DNA of 64,000 bases from Pseudomonas putida (GTDB lineage Bacteria; Pseudomonadota; Gammaproteobacteria; Pseudomonadales; Pseudomonadaceae), in contig NZ_MNAH01000005.1 in assembly GCF_001976065.1 (NCBI RefSeq), positions 73,248 to 137,247 on the forward strand, written 5' to 3'. The translations under genes and the position numbers were made by a program. Below are positions 43,433 to 51,682 of this stretch, in pieces. The notes beneath the pieces are model-generated. The model did not search any database, was not told the origin of the DNA, and saw nothing but the letters and a program-made list of their open reading frames with translations. Position 1 is the stretch's first letter; each line of letters starts with the position of its first letter.

Positions 43433-46400
43433 TCAGTCTGTGGTCGCCAGCTTTGCCACTGGCGAAGGTTTGGGCCTATGAAATAAACGCTCCAGCCACA
43501 AGTATATGACCGGCGTGGTGAACAGCGTCAGTGCCTGGCTCACCAGCAAGCCACCGACCACGGCGATGCCCAGGGGTTGGCGCAGTTCGGCGCCGGTGCC
43601 GTAGCCGAGCATCAACGGCAGGGCGCCGAGCAAGGCGGCGAGGGTGGTCATGATGATCGGCCGGAACCGCGTGATGCACGCCTGGAAGATCGCTTCTTCC
43701 GGTGACAAGCCGCCCTTGCGCTGCGCTTCCAGGGCGAAGTCGATCATCAGGATGCCGTTTTTCTTGACGATACCGATCAGCAGCACCAGCCCGATCAGTG
43801 CCATGATCGAAAAGTCCTGGCCGCAGATCCACAGCATGATCACCGCACCCAGCCCGGCCGAGGGCAGCGTCGAGATGATCGTCAGCGGGTGGACGAAGCT
43901 CTCGTAGAGCACGCCGAGAATGATGTACACCGCCAACAGCGCCGCGAGGATCAACCATGGCTGGCTGGCCAGCGAACTCTGGAACGCCTGGGCCGCACCC
44001 TGGAAGTTACCGTTGATGGCCGCGGGCATGCCGATGTCGACCTTGGCCTGGTTGAGCATGATCACCGCATCGCCGAGCGCCACGCCGGGTGCCAGGTTGA
44101 ACGACAGGTTGGCGGCCGGGAACATGCCGTCATGGGCGATGGACAGCGGCCCCACCGTGGGCGCATCGAATTTCGCCAGGGCCGACAGCGGCACCATTTC
44201 CCCGCTCAGGGGCGAGCGCAGGTAGAAATAATTGAGGCTTTCGGCCTTGCCGCGTTGCCGGGTGTCCAGCTCCAGGATCACGTTGTACTGGTTGATCTGG
44301 GTCTGGAATTCGTTGATCTGGCGCTGGCCGAAAGCGTCGTACAGCGCTTCATCCACATCGCTGGCGGTCAGGCCAAAGCGTGCGGCGGCACTGCGGTCAA
44401 TGGTGATATGGGTGATGCTGCCGCCCAGTTGCAGGTCGTTGGAAATGTCGCGGAAGGCCGGGTTGCCGCGCAGTTTTTCCGTCAGGCGCTGGGTCCAGGT
44501 GCTCAGCACCGCCCCGTCGTTGCTCTTGAGCACGTATTGGTACTGGGCCCGGCTCGGGCCGGAGCTGAGGTTGATGTCTTGCCCGGCGCGCAGGTACAGG
44601 ACGATGCCCGGCACCTTCATCAATTGGGGGCGGATACGGTCGATGAACTCGCTGGCTGAAACATCGCGGTCGCCGCGTTTTTTCAGGGCGATCCAGAAGC
44701 GGCCGTTGGCGATGGTCTGGTTGCTGCCCGACACGCCCACCGAGTGAGAGAACGCTTGAACCGCAGGATCAGCGGCGACGATTTCGGCCATCGCCAGGTG
44801 TTTTTTTACCATGTCGCCGTAGGAAATATCGGCCGCCGCTTCGGTGGTACCGAGGACGAAGCCAGTATCCTGGACCGGGAAGAAGCCTTTAGGGATAAAG
44901 ATGTAGCCGGCCACCGCCAACCCCAGCGACAAACCGAACACGCCGATCATCAATGTCTGGTGGGCGAGGGCACGGCGCAGGCCTTTTTCGTACCACGCCA
45001 GCAGGCGCTCGCCGAAGCCGGGTTTACCCTGGGCGTGATGCTCAGGCGCGCGCATGAACAGCGCTGCCAGGGTGGGCGCCAACGTCAGGGAAACCACCAC
45101 CGAAATCATGATGGTGGAGGTGGCGGTCAGGGCAAATTCCTTGAACAGCCGGCCAACCACGCCGCCCATGAACAGCAGTGGAATGAACGCCGCCACCAGC
45201 GAGAAACTGATCGAGACCACGGTAAATCCGATCTCGCCGGCGCCCTTGATCGCCGCCTCGCGCATGCCGTCACCGGCCTCGAGATGTCGGTGGATGTTCT
45301 CCACCACCACGATCGCATCGTCGACCACAAACCCCACGGCCACCACGATCGCCACCAGCGTCAGGTTGTTCAGGCTGAAGCCCATCACGTACATCAGCGC
45401 AAAGCTGGCAATCAGCGACACACCGAGTACTGCCGAGACGATCAATGTGGCCGACAGTTGGCGCAGGAACAGCGCCATCACCGCCACCACCAGCATCACG
45501 GCGATCATCAGTGTGATTTCAACCTCGTGCAGCGACGCGCGGATGGTCTGGGTGCGGTCGATCAGCACCTTGACCTGCACCGAGGCTGGCAACATCGCTT
45601 GCAGCGCCGGCAGCGCGGCCTGAATGCGATCCACGGTCTCGACGATGTTGGCGCCTGGCTGACGGAAAATCACCAGGTTTACGCCCGGTTGCGAACCCGC
45701 CCAGGCCTGGACGTAAGCATCTTGCGAACCGTTGACGACTTTCGCGACATCCTTGAGGTGAACCGGTGCACCGTCCTTGTAGGAAACGATCAACTGACTG
45801 TATTCGTCGGGGTGGAACAGTTGATCATTGGTCGAAAGCGTTGAAATGCTCGATTCGCCGTACAGCGCGCCTTTGGCCAGGTTGAGGCTGGTCTGCTGGA
45901 TCGCCAGGCGAATGTCCGCCAGGGTCAGGCCGATGGCGGCGAGCTTATCGGCGGACACCTGGACACGGATCGCTGGACGTTGCTGGCCAGTGATGGACAC
46001 CTGGCCGACACCGTCGACCTGACTGAGTTGACGGGACAGCAGGGTTTCCGTCAGGTCGCTGAGTTCAGGGCCTGGCATCAGCGACGAGTTGACGCTGAGG
46101 ATCAGCACCGGACTGTCGGCCGGATTGACCTTGCGCCACGTTGGCAGGTTCGGCATGTCCTTGGGCAATTTGCCTGCCGCGGTGTTGATAGCGGCCTGGA
46201 CTTCCTGGGCTGCAGTATCGATGCTTTTGTCGAGGGTGAATTGCAGGGTCAGGTTGGTCGAGCCCAGGGCGCTGCTCGAGGTCATCTGGGTTACACCGGG
46301 AATGGCGCTGAATTGCACTTCAAGGGGCGTGGCCACCGATGACGCCATGGTTTCCGGGCTGGCACCGGGCAGTTGGGCTGCCACCTGGATCGTCGGAAAC

Positions 46401-46534
46401 TCTGCTTCCGGCAGCGGCGCGATGGGCAGGCGCGGAAACGCGATGGCCCCCAGCAGCACCAGGGCGAACGTCAGCAGAATCGTGGCCACCGGGTGGTCGA
46501 TGCACCAGGCGGAGATCGAACCGTGGCCTTTCAT
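43433..46534 (-). CDS. RND multidrug efflux transporter, inner-membrane subunit (MdtB/MuxB-like)
   Basis: The 1033-residue HAE1-type RND pump has twelve predicted helices and two large periplasmic loops. The proton-relay aspartates are visible in VGFVVDDAIVVVENI (helix 4). The start (HPVATILLTFALVLLGAIAF; LPEAEFPTIQV) and ALGSTNLTLQF resemble the MdtB/MdtC-MuxB/MuxC branch. It overlaps the adaptor gene by 4 bases. No second RND subunit and no outer-membrane channel gene is present, so it must borrow a TolC/OprM-type channel. Substrates are unknown. Confidence 0.94.
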   Translation of the reverse strand: MKGHGSISAWCIDHPVATILLTFALVLLGAIAFPRLPIAPLPEAEFPTIQVAAQLPGASPETMASSVATPLEVQFSAIPGVTQMTSSSALGSTNLTLQFTLDKSIDTAAQEVQAAINTAAGKLPKDMPNLPTWRKVNPADSPVLILSVNSSLMPGPELSDLTETLLSRQLSQVDGVGQVSITGQQRPAIRVQVSADKLAAIGLTLADIRLAIQQTSLNLAKGALYGESSISTLSTNDQLFHPDEYSQLIVSYKDGAPVHLKDVAKVVNGSQDAYVQAWAGSQPGVNLVIFRQPGANIVETVDRIQAALPALQAMLPASVQVKVLIDRTQTIRASLHEVEITLMIAVMLVVAVMALFLRQLSATLIVSAVLGVSLIASFALMYVMGFSLNNLTLVAIVVAVGFVVDDAIVVVENIHRHLEAGDGMREAAIKGAGEIGFTVVSISFSLVAAFIPLLFMGGVVGRLFKEFALTATSTIMISVVVSLTLAPTLAALFMRAPEHHAQGKPGFGERLLAWYEKGLRRALAHQTLMIGVFGLSLGLAVAGYIFIPKGFFPVQDTGFVLGTTEAAADISYGDMVKKHLAMAEIVAADPAVQAFSHSVGVSGSNQTIANGRFWIALKKRGDRDVSASEFIDRIRPQLMKVPGIVLYLRAGQDINLSSGPSRAQYQYVLKSNDGAVLSTWTQRLTEKLRGNPAFRDISNDLQLGGSITHITIDRSAAARFGLTASDVDEALYDAFGQRQINEFQTQINQYNVILELDTRQRGKAESLNYFYLRSPLSGEMVPLSALAKFDAPTVGPLSIAHDGMFPAANLSFNLAPGVALGDAVIMLNQAKVDIGMPAAINGNFQGAAQAFQSSLASQPWLILAALLAVYIILGVLYESFVHPLTIISTLPSAGLGAVIMLWICGQDFSIMALIGLVLLIGIVKKNGILMIDFALEAQRKGGLSPEEAIFQACITRFRPIIMTTLAALLGALPLMLGYGTGAELRQPLGIAVVGGLLVSQALTLFTTPVIYLWLERLFHRPKPSPVAKLATTD

Positions 46535-47691
46535 GGCGCCGTCTCCGATTGCACGACCTGCGGCGGTTCGGTCAGCACTTGTACGGTGGCACCGGGCTTG
46601 AGTCGCGACTGACCGTCGCTGACCAGCACGTCACCCGCTTTCACCCCCTTGATGATGCTCTGGCCGCTGCCCTGGTAAACCATCTGCACTGGCACGGTTT
46701 CAACCTTGTCGCCGTTTACCCGATAGACGAAGTGTTGGTCGAGGCCACGTTGTACGACGGTGGGAGGTACCACCAATGCATCTTTATCCAGCGCAGTCTG
46801 GATTTTTACCGTCACCAACAGGCCTGGCCAGAGTTTTTGCCCGGCGTTGTTGAATTCGGCCTTGGCGCGGATGGTGCCAGTGTTGGCGTTGATCTGGTTG
46901 TCGATCAGGGTCAAGTGGCCTTCGCCCAGCAGGTTCCCGGTTTCGCCGTCGGTGTCGGCTCCGATGTAGGCCTTGACCTGGGCGCGTTGTGGATCGCTGA
47001 TCAGGCCTTGCAGGGTCGGCAGCATCTGCTGCGGCAGGGAGAACTCCACGGCGATCGGGTCGATCTGGGTCACCGTGAACAGTCCCTGGGTGTCAGTCAT
47101 GCGCAGGAAGTTTCCTTCATCCACTGTACGAATTCCGACGCGGCCACTGACCGGGGAGCGAATTTGCGTGTACGACAACTGCACCTGGGCCGCGTCGATC
47201 GAAGCCTGGTTGCCCTGGGCGGTGGCCTTGAGCTGGTTGACCAACGCCTGTTGCTGGTCGTAGGTCTGTTTGGAAACACCGTCGTCGACGCTCAACAGCT
47301 TGTAGCGCTTGAGGTTGACCTGGGCCACTTGCAGTTGCGCCTGACTTTCGCCCAGTTGCGCCCTGGCCTGGTCCAGGCTGGCGCGGATCGACCGGTCGTC
47401 GATGGTCGCCAGCAGGTCGCCTTTGCTTACCAGTTGGCCTTCCTTGACCAGTACCCTGGTGAGGATCCCGTCGATCTGCGGGCGGACCACCACACTGTGC
47501 AGCGACAACACCGAGCCTATGCCGGTGACGTAGCGGGGCACGTCTTTTTCGACCACGTTGACCACGCGCACCGGGATGGCGGTCGGTGCGGCGACTTTAA
47601 CCGTGGATGGTTTCATCAGGTACCCCGCGCCCAGCGCCACCAGCACGATCAGAAAGGCTGCTAGAAGAACGGTTTTTTTCTGGGTTCGCAT
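46531..47691 (-). CDS. RND efflux periplasmic adaptor subunit
   Basis: The 386-residue membrane-fusion protein has an N-terminal helix (KKTVLLAAFLIVLVALGAGY), a lipoyl-like half-motif region (QIDGILTRVLVKEGQLVSKGD), an alpha-hairpin (about 95-165; AQLQVAQVNLKRYKLL), a beta-barrel and membrane-proximal domain. It bridges the RND pump and an outer-membrane channel. It is the first gene of the four-gene operon adaptor-pump-regulator-kinase. Confidence 0.94.
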   Translation of the reverse strand: MRTQKKTVLLAAFLIVLVALGAGYLMKPSTVKVAAPTAIPVRVVNVVEKDVPRYVTGIGSVLSLHSVVVRPQIDGILTRVLVKEGQLVSKGDLLATIDDRSIRASLDQARAQLGESQAQLQVAQVNLKRYKLLSVDDGVSKQTYDQQQALVNQLKATAQGNQASIDAAQVQLSYTQIRSPVSGRVGIRTVDEGNFLRMTDTQGLFTVTQIDPIAVEFSLPQQMLPTLQGLISDPQRAQVKAYIGADTDGETGNLLGEGHLTLIDNQINANTGTIRAKAEFNNAGQKLWPGLLVTVKIQTALDKDALVVPPTVVQRGLDQHFVYRVNGDKVETVPVQMVYQGSGQSIIKGVKAGDVLVSDGQSRLKPGATVQVLTEPPQVVQSETAP

Positions 47692-47745
47692 GCGAGAGGG
47701 GCGCCGGGTCGGGAAATGGAAGTGTTCGCAGCTTTGTCTTTCTAC

Positions 47746-47800
47746 GTTATAGCCCCATGACCCGGTCAGGAAAGTGACTGTTAACTGACAGCGGTGTCAG
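47746..47800 (-). promoter_or_regulatory. Candidate promoter and operator of the RND operon
   Basis: A TATAAC -10-like hexamer (47746-47751 on the minus strand) lies 55 bases from the adaptor ATG. It has a poor -35 (CTTTCC at 17 bases), and upstream is the palindrome CTGACA-N4-TGTCAG (47785-47800), centred near -53. A weak -35 plus an upstream palindrome suits activation by the neighbouring OmpR-family regulator. This is inference. Confidence 0.45.
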
Positions 47801-48111
47801 TTTGCTCGTATGGAGTCCCACTCGGTCACATAGGCCGTTTTGCTTTTCTTGTTGTAGAGGCACAGTTCGGTACCTTGCTGGCCTTTCATGTGCTTTTGCG
47901 GGTACTGGCCTTGCAGCAGCAGGGCGGTGTAGCCGACCCGGTCATCGAACTGTGCGGCGTTGCCGACGGGTTTGGCGTTCGCCAGACCGCTGGCCTTGGT
48001 GCAACTGGCGAGCACGGCCTTGTCGAAGGCGGCCCAGGCCTCGGGACTGGAGGCGTGGGCCTGGGTGGCGAGGGCTGTGAGGCAGGCGAAGGTCAGGGTG
48101 ACAGCTTTCAT
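47797..48111 (-). CDS. Putative periplasmic protein, unknown function
   Basis: The 104-residue protein has a signal peptide (KAVTLTFACLTALATQAHA). Mature residues contain two Cys (SCTKASG and ELCLYNK) that could form a disulfide. Segments FDDRVGYTALLLQGQYPQ and TAYVTEWDSI suggest a small beta-rich fold. No named family was recognised, although similar-looking short proteins occur in pseudomonads. It lies upstream of the RND operon on the same strand, but the operon promoter starts after its stop. Confidence 0.75.
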   Translation of the reverse strand: MKAVTLTFACLTALATQAHASSPEAWAAFDKAVLASCTKASGLANAKPVGNAAQFDDRVGYTALLLQGQYPQKHMKGQQGTELCLYNKKSKTAYVTEWDSIRAN

Positions 48112-48199
48112 GGTTCAGGGATCCTTGGGCGGGGTTAGCCAAGGTGTGAGTATGCCTGAAGGCTTGGAGGGGCGAACGCGGGGCTCGGCGAGGGACGGG

Positions 48200-48682
48200 T
48201 CAGACCGGAACCGGTTCCCGGCGCACCACATACATCCCGGCGCTTTCATACAACCGCTGTGCGCGAAGGTTGTCTTCCAGCACTTTCAGGTCGACGTAGC
48301 CTTCGTGCCGCCGTTGAAATTCGGTGAAGGCATTGAGCAGCAAGGCTCGCCCCAAACCGCGGCCTTGAGCCCGTGGATGCACCACCAGACTCTTGATGTA
48401 GGCGCTGGTCCAGCACTGACAGACGCCCACGATACCCTGGGCATCCAGAGCGATGAAACACAGTGTCGGATCATACTCAGGATCGGTTTCAAATCGCTGT
48501 TGCCATACGTCCAGGCCCGGGACGCGGCCGCCGCCTTGCGAGTGACCCTGTTCCATCAAGCGATGAACTTCCTCCGCCCGTTCGGGACGATACCCGGTCA
48601 GCACGATCCCCTGGGGCCAGGTGATGGCGGGCACGGCTTCAGCGAGACTGCGCCGCATGAGAAGGCAGAATTGCTCGGCCAC
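48200..48682 (-). CDS. GNAT-family N-acetyltransferase
   Basis: The 160-residue protein has the acetyl-CoA-binding motif A at VHPRAQGRGLGRALL and the C-terminal motif B (LKVLEDNLRAQRLYESAGM). It begins with GTG at 48682, only 3 bases after the cheV stop, so the two are probably cotranscribed. The acceptor substrate is unknown. Confidence 0.88.
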   Translation of the reverse strand: MAEQFCLLMRRSLAEAVPAITWPQGIVLTGYRPERAEEVHRLMEQGHSQGGGRVPGLDVWQQRFETDPEYDPTLCFIALDAQGIVGVCQCWTSAYIKSLVVHPRAQGRGLGRALLLNAFTEFQRRHEGYVDLKVLEDNLRAQRLYESAGMYVVRREPVPV

Positions 48683-48685
48683 GAC

Positions 48686-49588
48686 TCAATGACCTTGTTC
48701 GGCAACGGCCTTGGCCGCGTCGATCAGGCACTTGGTCAGTTCCGGTGAAGAGAACTTGGTCAGCACCGCATTCGCGCCGGCAAGCCGTGCCTTTTCGCTA
48801 TTCATGGCGCTGTCCAGGGACGTATGCAGCAGTACGTAAAGGTGCGCGAAGTCCGGGGTTTCACGCAGGGTGCGGGTGAAGGCGTAACCGTCCATTTCGG
48901 ACATTTCGATATCGGAGACGATCAGGTTGATCTGCTGGGCGGTGCCTTGCAGATCCAGCAGGCAATCGATGGCTTCCTTGGCGCTGCGGGCCGTGTGGCA
49001 TTGCAGGCCCAGGTTGCGCAACGTATGCACCGATTGCTGTAGCGCGACCTGACTGTCATCGACCACCAGAATGCGAGCGCTGCCCAGGATCTCGGCATCT
49101 TCCATGCTGAGCTCGGTTGGCGCCATGTCGATTGGTACCGGGGCAATGCCATGGATGACCTTTTCGATGTCCAGCACCTGCACCAGGGTGCCGTCGACCG
49201 AGGTGACACCCGTGATGTACGAGCGTGAGCCGCCCGAGCCGAAGGGGGGCGGACGGATGTCGGTAGTCAGGCAGTGCACGATCTTGCTCACCGCCTGCAC
49301 ATGCAAACCTTGCTTGGAGCGGCTGACGTCCGTGACGATCAGGCACCCACCGTCGGGATCTTCCAGCGGGCGCTCACCGATGGCGCGGCTGAGGTCGATC
49401 ACCGATAACGAGTTGCCGCGCAGGGTGGCGATGCCTTTGACGTGGGGATGCGATTCGGGAAGTTTGGTCAGTGGCGGGCAAGGGATGATTTCACTGACTT
49501 TGAGCAGGTTGATCGCCATCAGCTTGCCACTGCGCAAGGTAAACAGCAGAAGCGAAAGTGAATCTGCGCGGGCTTTGGTGGAGGACAT
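48686..49588 (-). CDS. cheV: Chemotaxis coupling protein CheV
   Basis: The 300-residue protein has a CheW-like domain (about 10-150; GIATLRGNSLSVIDLSRAIG) followed by a receiver domain (about 172-295) with ILVVDDSQVAL and the phospho-acceptor in IVSDIEMSEMDG. CheV couples chemoreceptors to CheA and may buffer phosphoryl flow. The gene is away from the main chemotaxis operon. A sigma28-type promoter lies 66 bases upstream, which ties it to flagellar gene expression. Confidence 0.93.
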   Translation of the reverse strand: MSSTKARADSLSLLLFTLRSGKLMAINLLKVSEIIPCPPLTKLPESHPHVKGIATLRGNSLSVIDLSRAIGERPLEDPDGGCLIVTDVSRSKQGLHVQAVSKIVHCLTTDIRPPPFGSGGSRSYITGVTSVDGTLVQVLDIEKVIHGIAPVPIDMAPTELSMEDAEILGSARILVVDDSQVALQQSVHTLRNLGLQCHTARSAKEAIDCLLDLQGTAQQINLIVSDIEMSEMDGYAFTRTLRETPDFAHLYVLLHTSLDSAMNSEKARLAGANAVLTKFSSPELTKCLIDAAKAVAEQGH

Positions 49589-49653
49589 AAAAACCTTCTG
49601 TGGAAAAAGGTGGTGAGGCGATCAGTGGATCAGCCACAGCTATCGATACCAGC

Positions 49654-49680
49654 TTATCGACTTGTCGGGAGCAGGCTTTA
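49654..49680 (-). promoter_or_regulatory. Sigma28 (FliA) promoter of cheV
   Basis: Reading the minus strand, TAAAGCCT, 11 bases, then GTCGATAA matches the FliA consensus TAAAGTTT-N11-GCCGATAA at 13 of 16 positions with exact spacing. It lies 66 bases from the cheV ATG. Confidence 0.85.
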
Positions 49681-49724
49681 GGAAAAATCCCCGGGGCCGT
49701 TTCAGGTCCTTTCAAAATGAAACG

Positions 49725-49760
49725 AAAAAGCCCCGCCTCTTCAAAAGAGAGCGGGGCTTT
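49725..49760 (-). terminator. Terminator of bfr
   Basis: AAAGCCCCGC pairs with GCGGGGCTTT, with further pairing of CTCTT/AAGAG-type bases near the loop. On the minus strand it is followed by T residues, 29 bases after the bfr stop. Confidence 0.92.
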
Positions 49761-49789
49761 GTCTTGCATCGAGGCGGTTGGTGTAGAAC

Positions 49790-50266
49790 TTACTCGTCGT
49801 CGCCCATCTGCGACTGCAGGTAGTTCTCGATACCGATCTTGTCGATAAGACCCAGTTGGGTTTCCAGCCAATCGATATGTTCTTCTTCGGACTCAAGAAT
49901 CTCTTCAAGCAGTTCACGGCTACCGAAGTCGCCCACTGTTTCGCAATGCGCGATCGCCACTTTCAGATCAGCATGGCCGGTCTTCTCGATGCGCAGGTCA
50001 CACTCAATCATTTCCTGGGTGTGCTCGCCGATTTGCAGCTTGCCCAGGTCCTGGACGTTCGGCAGGCCTTCAAGGAACAGGATGCGCTTGATCAGCTTGT
50101 CCGCGTGCTTCATCTCGTCGATGGATTCGTGGTACTCGTGCTTGCCGAGCTTGTTCAAACCCCAATCTTCGTACATGCGTGCATGCAGGAAGTATTGATT
50201 GATCGCGACCAGCTCATTGGCAAGGATCTTGTTGAGATGCTGGATGACTGTAACGTCGCCTTTCAT
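49790..50266 (-). CDS. bfr: Bacterioferritin (haem-containing)
   Basis: This 158-residue iron-storage protein forms a 24-mer shell. All ferroxidase ligands are present: Glu18, Glu51, His54, Glu94, Glu127 and His130. The haem-ligating Met52 is present, which marks a true bacterioferritin that accepts electrons from Bfd (the BfrB type of pseudomonads). It lies beside bfd, the gene for its partner, on the same strand and downstream of it across a terminator. Confidence 0.95.
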   Translation of the reverse strand: MKGDVTVIQHLNKILANELVAINQYFLHARMYEDWGLNKLGKHEYHESIDEMKHADKLIKRILFLEGLPNVQDLGKLQIGEHTQEMIECDLRIEKTGHADLKVAIAHCETVGDFGSRELLEEILESEEEHIDWLETQLGLIDKIGIENYLQSQMGDDE

Positions 50267-50424
50267 GATGGGGTCCTGCCCTGTATTAGCTGTCTATAAA
50301 GGCAGAGTTTGAGCCGCACAACTAAGAGTGTCAAACCTAAGTTATTGAATCATATATGAAAATTAATCGGAATAAGAATGTTTGTGTTCCGCGTCTTGAG
50401 TCTAAGCAGTTGATTTTCAGACAT

Positions 50425-50453
50425 AAAAAAACCGGACACGTGTCCGGTTCTTT
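50425..50453 (-). terminator. Terminator of bfd
   Basis: AACCGGACAC and GTGTCCGGTT form a perfect palindromic stem. On the minus strand T7 follows. Confidence 0.93.
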
Positions 50454-50465
50454 GAAATACGGTAT

Positions 50466-50684
50466 TTATGCAGCAGTAAATTCGACAGGAAAAGGTATCG
50501 TCGCCTGGGCGGTTTGCAATTTGGTCAGGGTCTCGCGGACCACTTCCTTGGCGAGACAGGCACATTTACCGCATTGACTGGCAACGCCGGTGGCCTGGCG
50601 CACTTCCTTGTAGCTGCAGCATCCTTCATAGATCGCATCGCGGATTTGGCCGTCGGTGACGCCAGTGCAGAGGCAAACATACAT
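50466..50684 (-). CDS. bfd: Bacterioferritin-associated ferredoxin
   Basis: The 72-residue [2Fe-2S] protein has the Bfd cysteine pattern Cys4, Cys6, Cys38 and Cys41 (MYVCLC; QCGKC). Bfd docks at the bacterioferritin haem and supplies the electrons that release stored iron. A Fur-type site inside its promoter (50724-50752) indicates expression under iron limitation. It is separated from bfr by its own terminator. Confidence 0.95.
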   Translation of the reverse strand: MYVCLCTGVTDGQIRDAIYEGCCSYKEVRQATGVASQCGKCACLAKEVVRETLTKLQTAQATIPFPVEFTAA

Positions 50685-50723
50685 AAGTGAAAACCGTCGC
50701 TGTTTATGTCTCGAATGCGATGG

Positions 50724-50752
50724 ATCTTAATGTTAACGAGAATGATTGTCAA
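50724..50752 (-). promoter_or_regulatory. bfd promoter with overlapping Fur box
   Basis: On the minus strand TTGACA (50747-50752) and TAAGAT (50724-50729) are 17 bases apart, a strong sigma70 promoter. The segment 50737-50751 (CGAGAATGATTGTCA on the plus strand) matches the 7-1-7 Fur core TGATAAT-N-ATTATCA at 11 of 14 positions and occupies the spacer and -35. Fur with iron would therefore block bfd. The rest of the 305-base bfd-peroxiredoxin gap shows no ORF or clear site. Confidence 0.8.
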
Positions 50753-50989
50753 AGTGCTTTGGAAGGGCTTTTTGACAGGCCTGACGAACGGTTGGCCAAC
50801 GATGCGCTGTAAACGGAAATACCCTTCGTCCTTTTTTACGCCCATGGGAGAAACCGTTACGGACAGGCCAAAAACGCAGTGTATGATGACCGGTCTTTTC
50901 GAAACGGGTTGGTGTCACAGGGCTGTCGCCTGAGGGTGGCAGGCTGATGCAAACCCAGTTCTTAACGCTTCTACACCAGGAGATATCCA

Positions 50990-51592
50990 ATGAGCGTACT
51001 CGTAGGCAAACAAGCCCCTGACTTCACCGTACCGGCCGTACTCGGCAATGGCGAAATCGTGGACAGCTTCACCCTGTCGTCGGCCATCAAAGGCAAATAC
51101 GGCCTGGTGTTCTTCTACCCGCTGGACTTCACCTTCGTTTGCCCGTCGGAGCTGATCGCTCTGGACAACCGCATGTCCGAGTTCAAGGCACGTAACGTTG
51201 AAGTGGTCGCTGTGTCGATCGACTCGCACTTCACCCACAACGCATGGCGCAACACCCCGGTAAACGATGGTGGTATCGGCGCAGTTCGTTACACCATGGC
51301 TGCCGACATCAAGCAGGAAATCATGAAGGCCTACGACGTTCAGTCCGCTGACGGCGTGGCGTTCCGTGGCGCATTCCTGATCGACGACAAAGGTGTTGTC
51401 CGCTCGCAGATCATCAACGACCTGCCGCTGGGCCGTAACATGGAAGAGCTGCTGCGTCTTGTCGACGCCCTGCAATTCCACGAAGAGCACGGTGAAGTTT
51501 GCCCTGCCAACTGGAAAAAAGGCGACAAAGGCATGAACGCTTCGCCAGAAGGCGTTGCTGCTTACCTGACCGAGCACGCTGCTGCGCTGTAA
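50990..51592 (+). CDS. 2-Cys peroxiredoxin (AhpC/Prx1 type)
   Basis: The 200-residue thiol peroxidase has its peroxidatic Cys51 in FTFVCPSEL and its resolving Cys171 in EVCPANW. It reduces hydrogen peroxide and organic hydroperoxides. Divergent from bfd, it couples iron release with peroxide protection by location. An AGGAG ribosome-binding site precedes the ATG, and a strong terminator follows. No ahpF is adjacent, so the reductant (thioredoxin or other) is not defined. Confidence 0.93.
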   Translation: MSVLVGKQAPDFTVPAVLGNGEIVDSFTLSSAIKGKYGLVFFYPLDFTFVCPSELIALDNRMSEFKARNVEVVAVSIDSHFTHNAWRNTPVNDGGIGAVRYTMAADIKQEIMKAYDVQSADGVAFRGAFLIDDKGVVRSQIINDLPLGRNMEELLRLVDALQFHEEHGEVCPANWKKGDKGMNASPEGVAAYLTEHAAAL

Positions 51593-51604
51593 GGTACCAG
51601 ATAC

Positions 51605-51634
51605 AAAAAAACCGGCCTCAGGGCCGGTTTTTTT
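51605..51634 (+). terminator. Terminator after the peroxiredoxin gene
   Basis: ACCGGCC and GGCCGGT form a short, GC-rich perfect stem on TCAG, followed by a long T-run; the symmetric A-run permits bidirectional use with rnt. Confidence 0.93.
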
Positions 51635-51682
51635 ATGGGTGGGATATGTCTGGAACCCTGTGGGAGCAGGTGCGCACCCGGA

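Noticed and set aside
49790..50266. Possibility that the ferritin is the non-haem, Met-lacking type
   Set aside because: Met52 and all six ferroxidase ligands are in place at the expected numbers.
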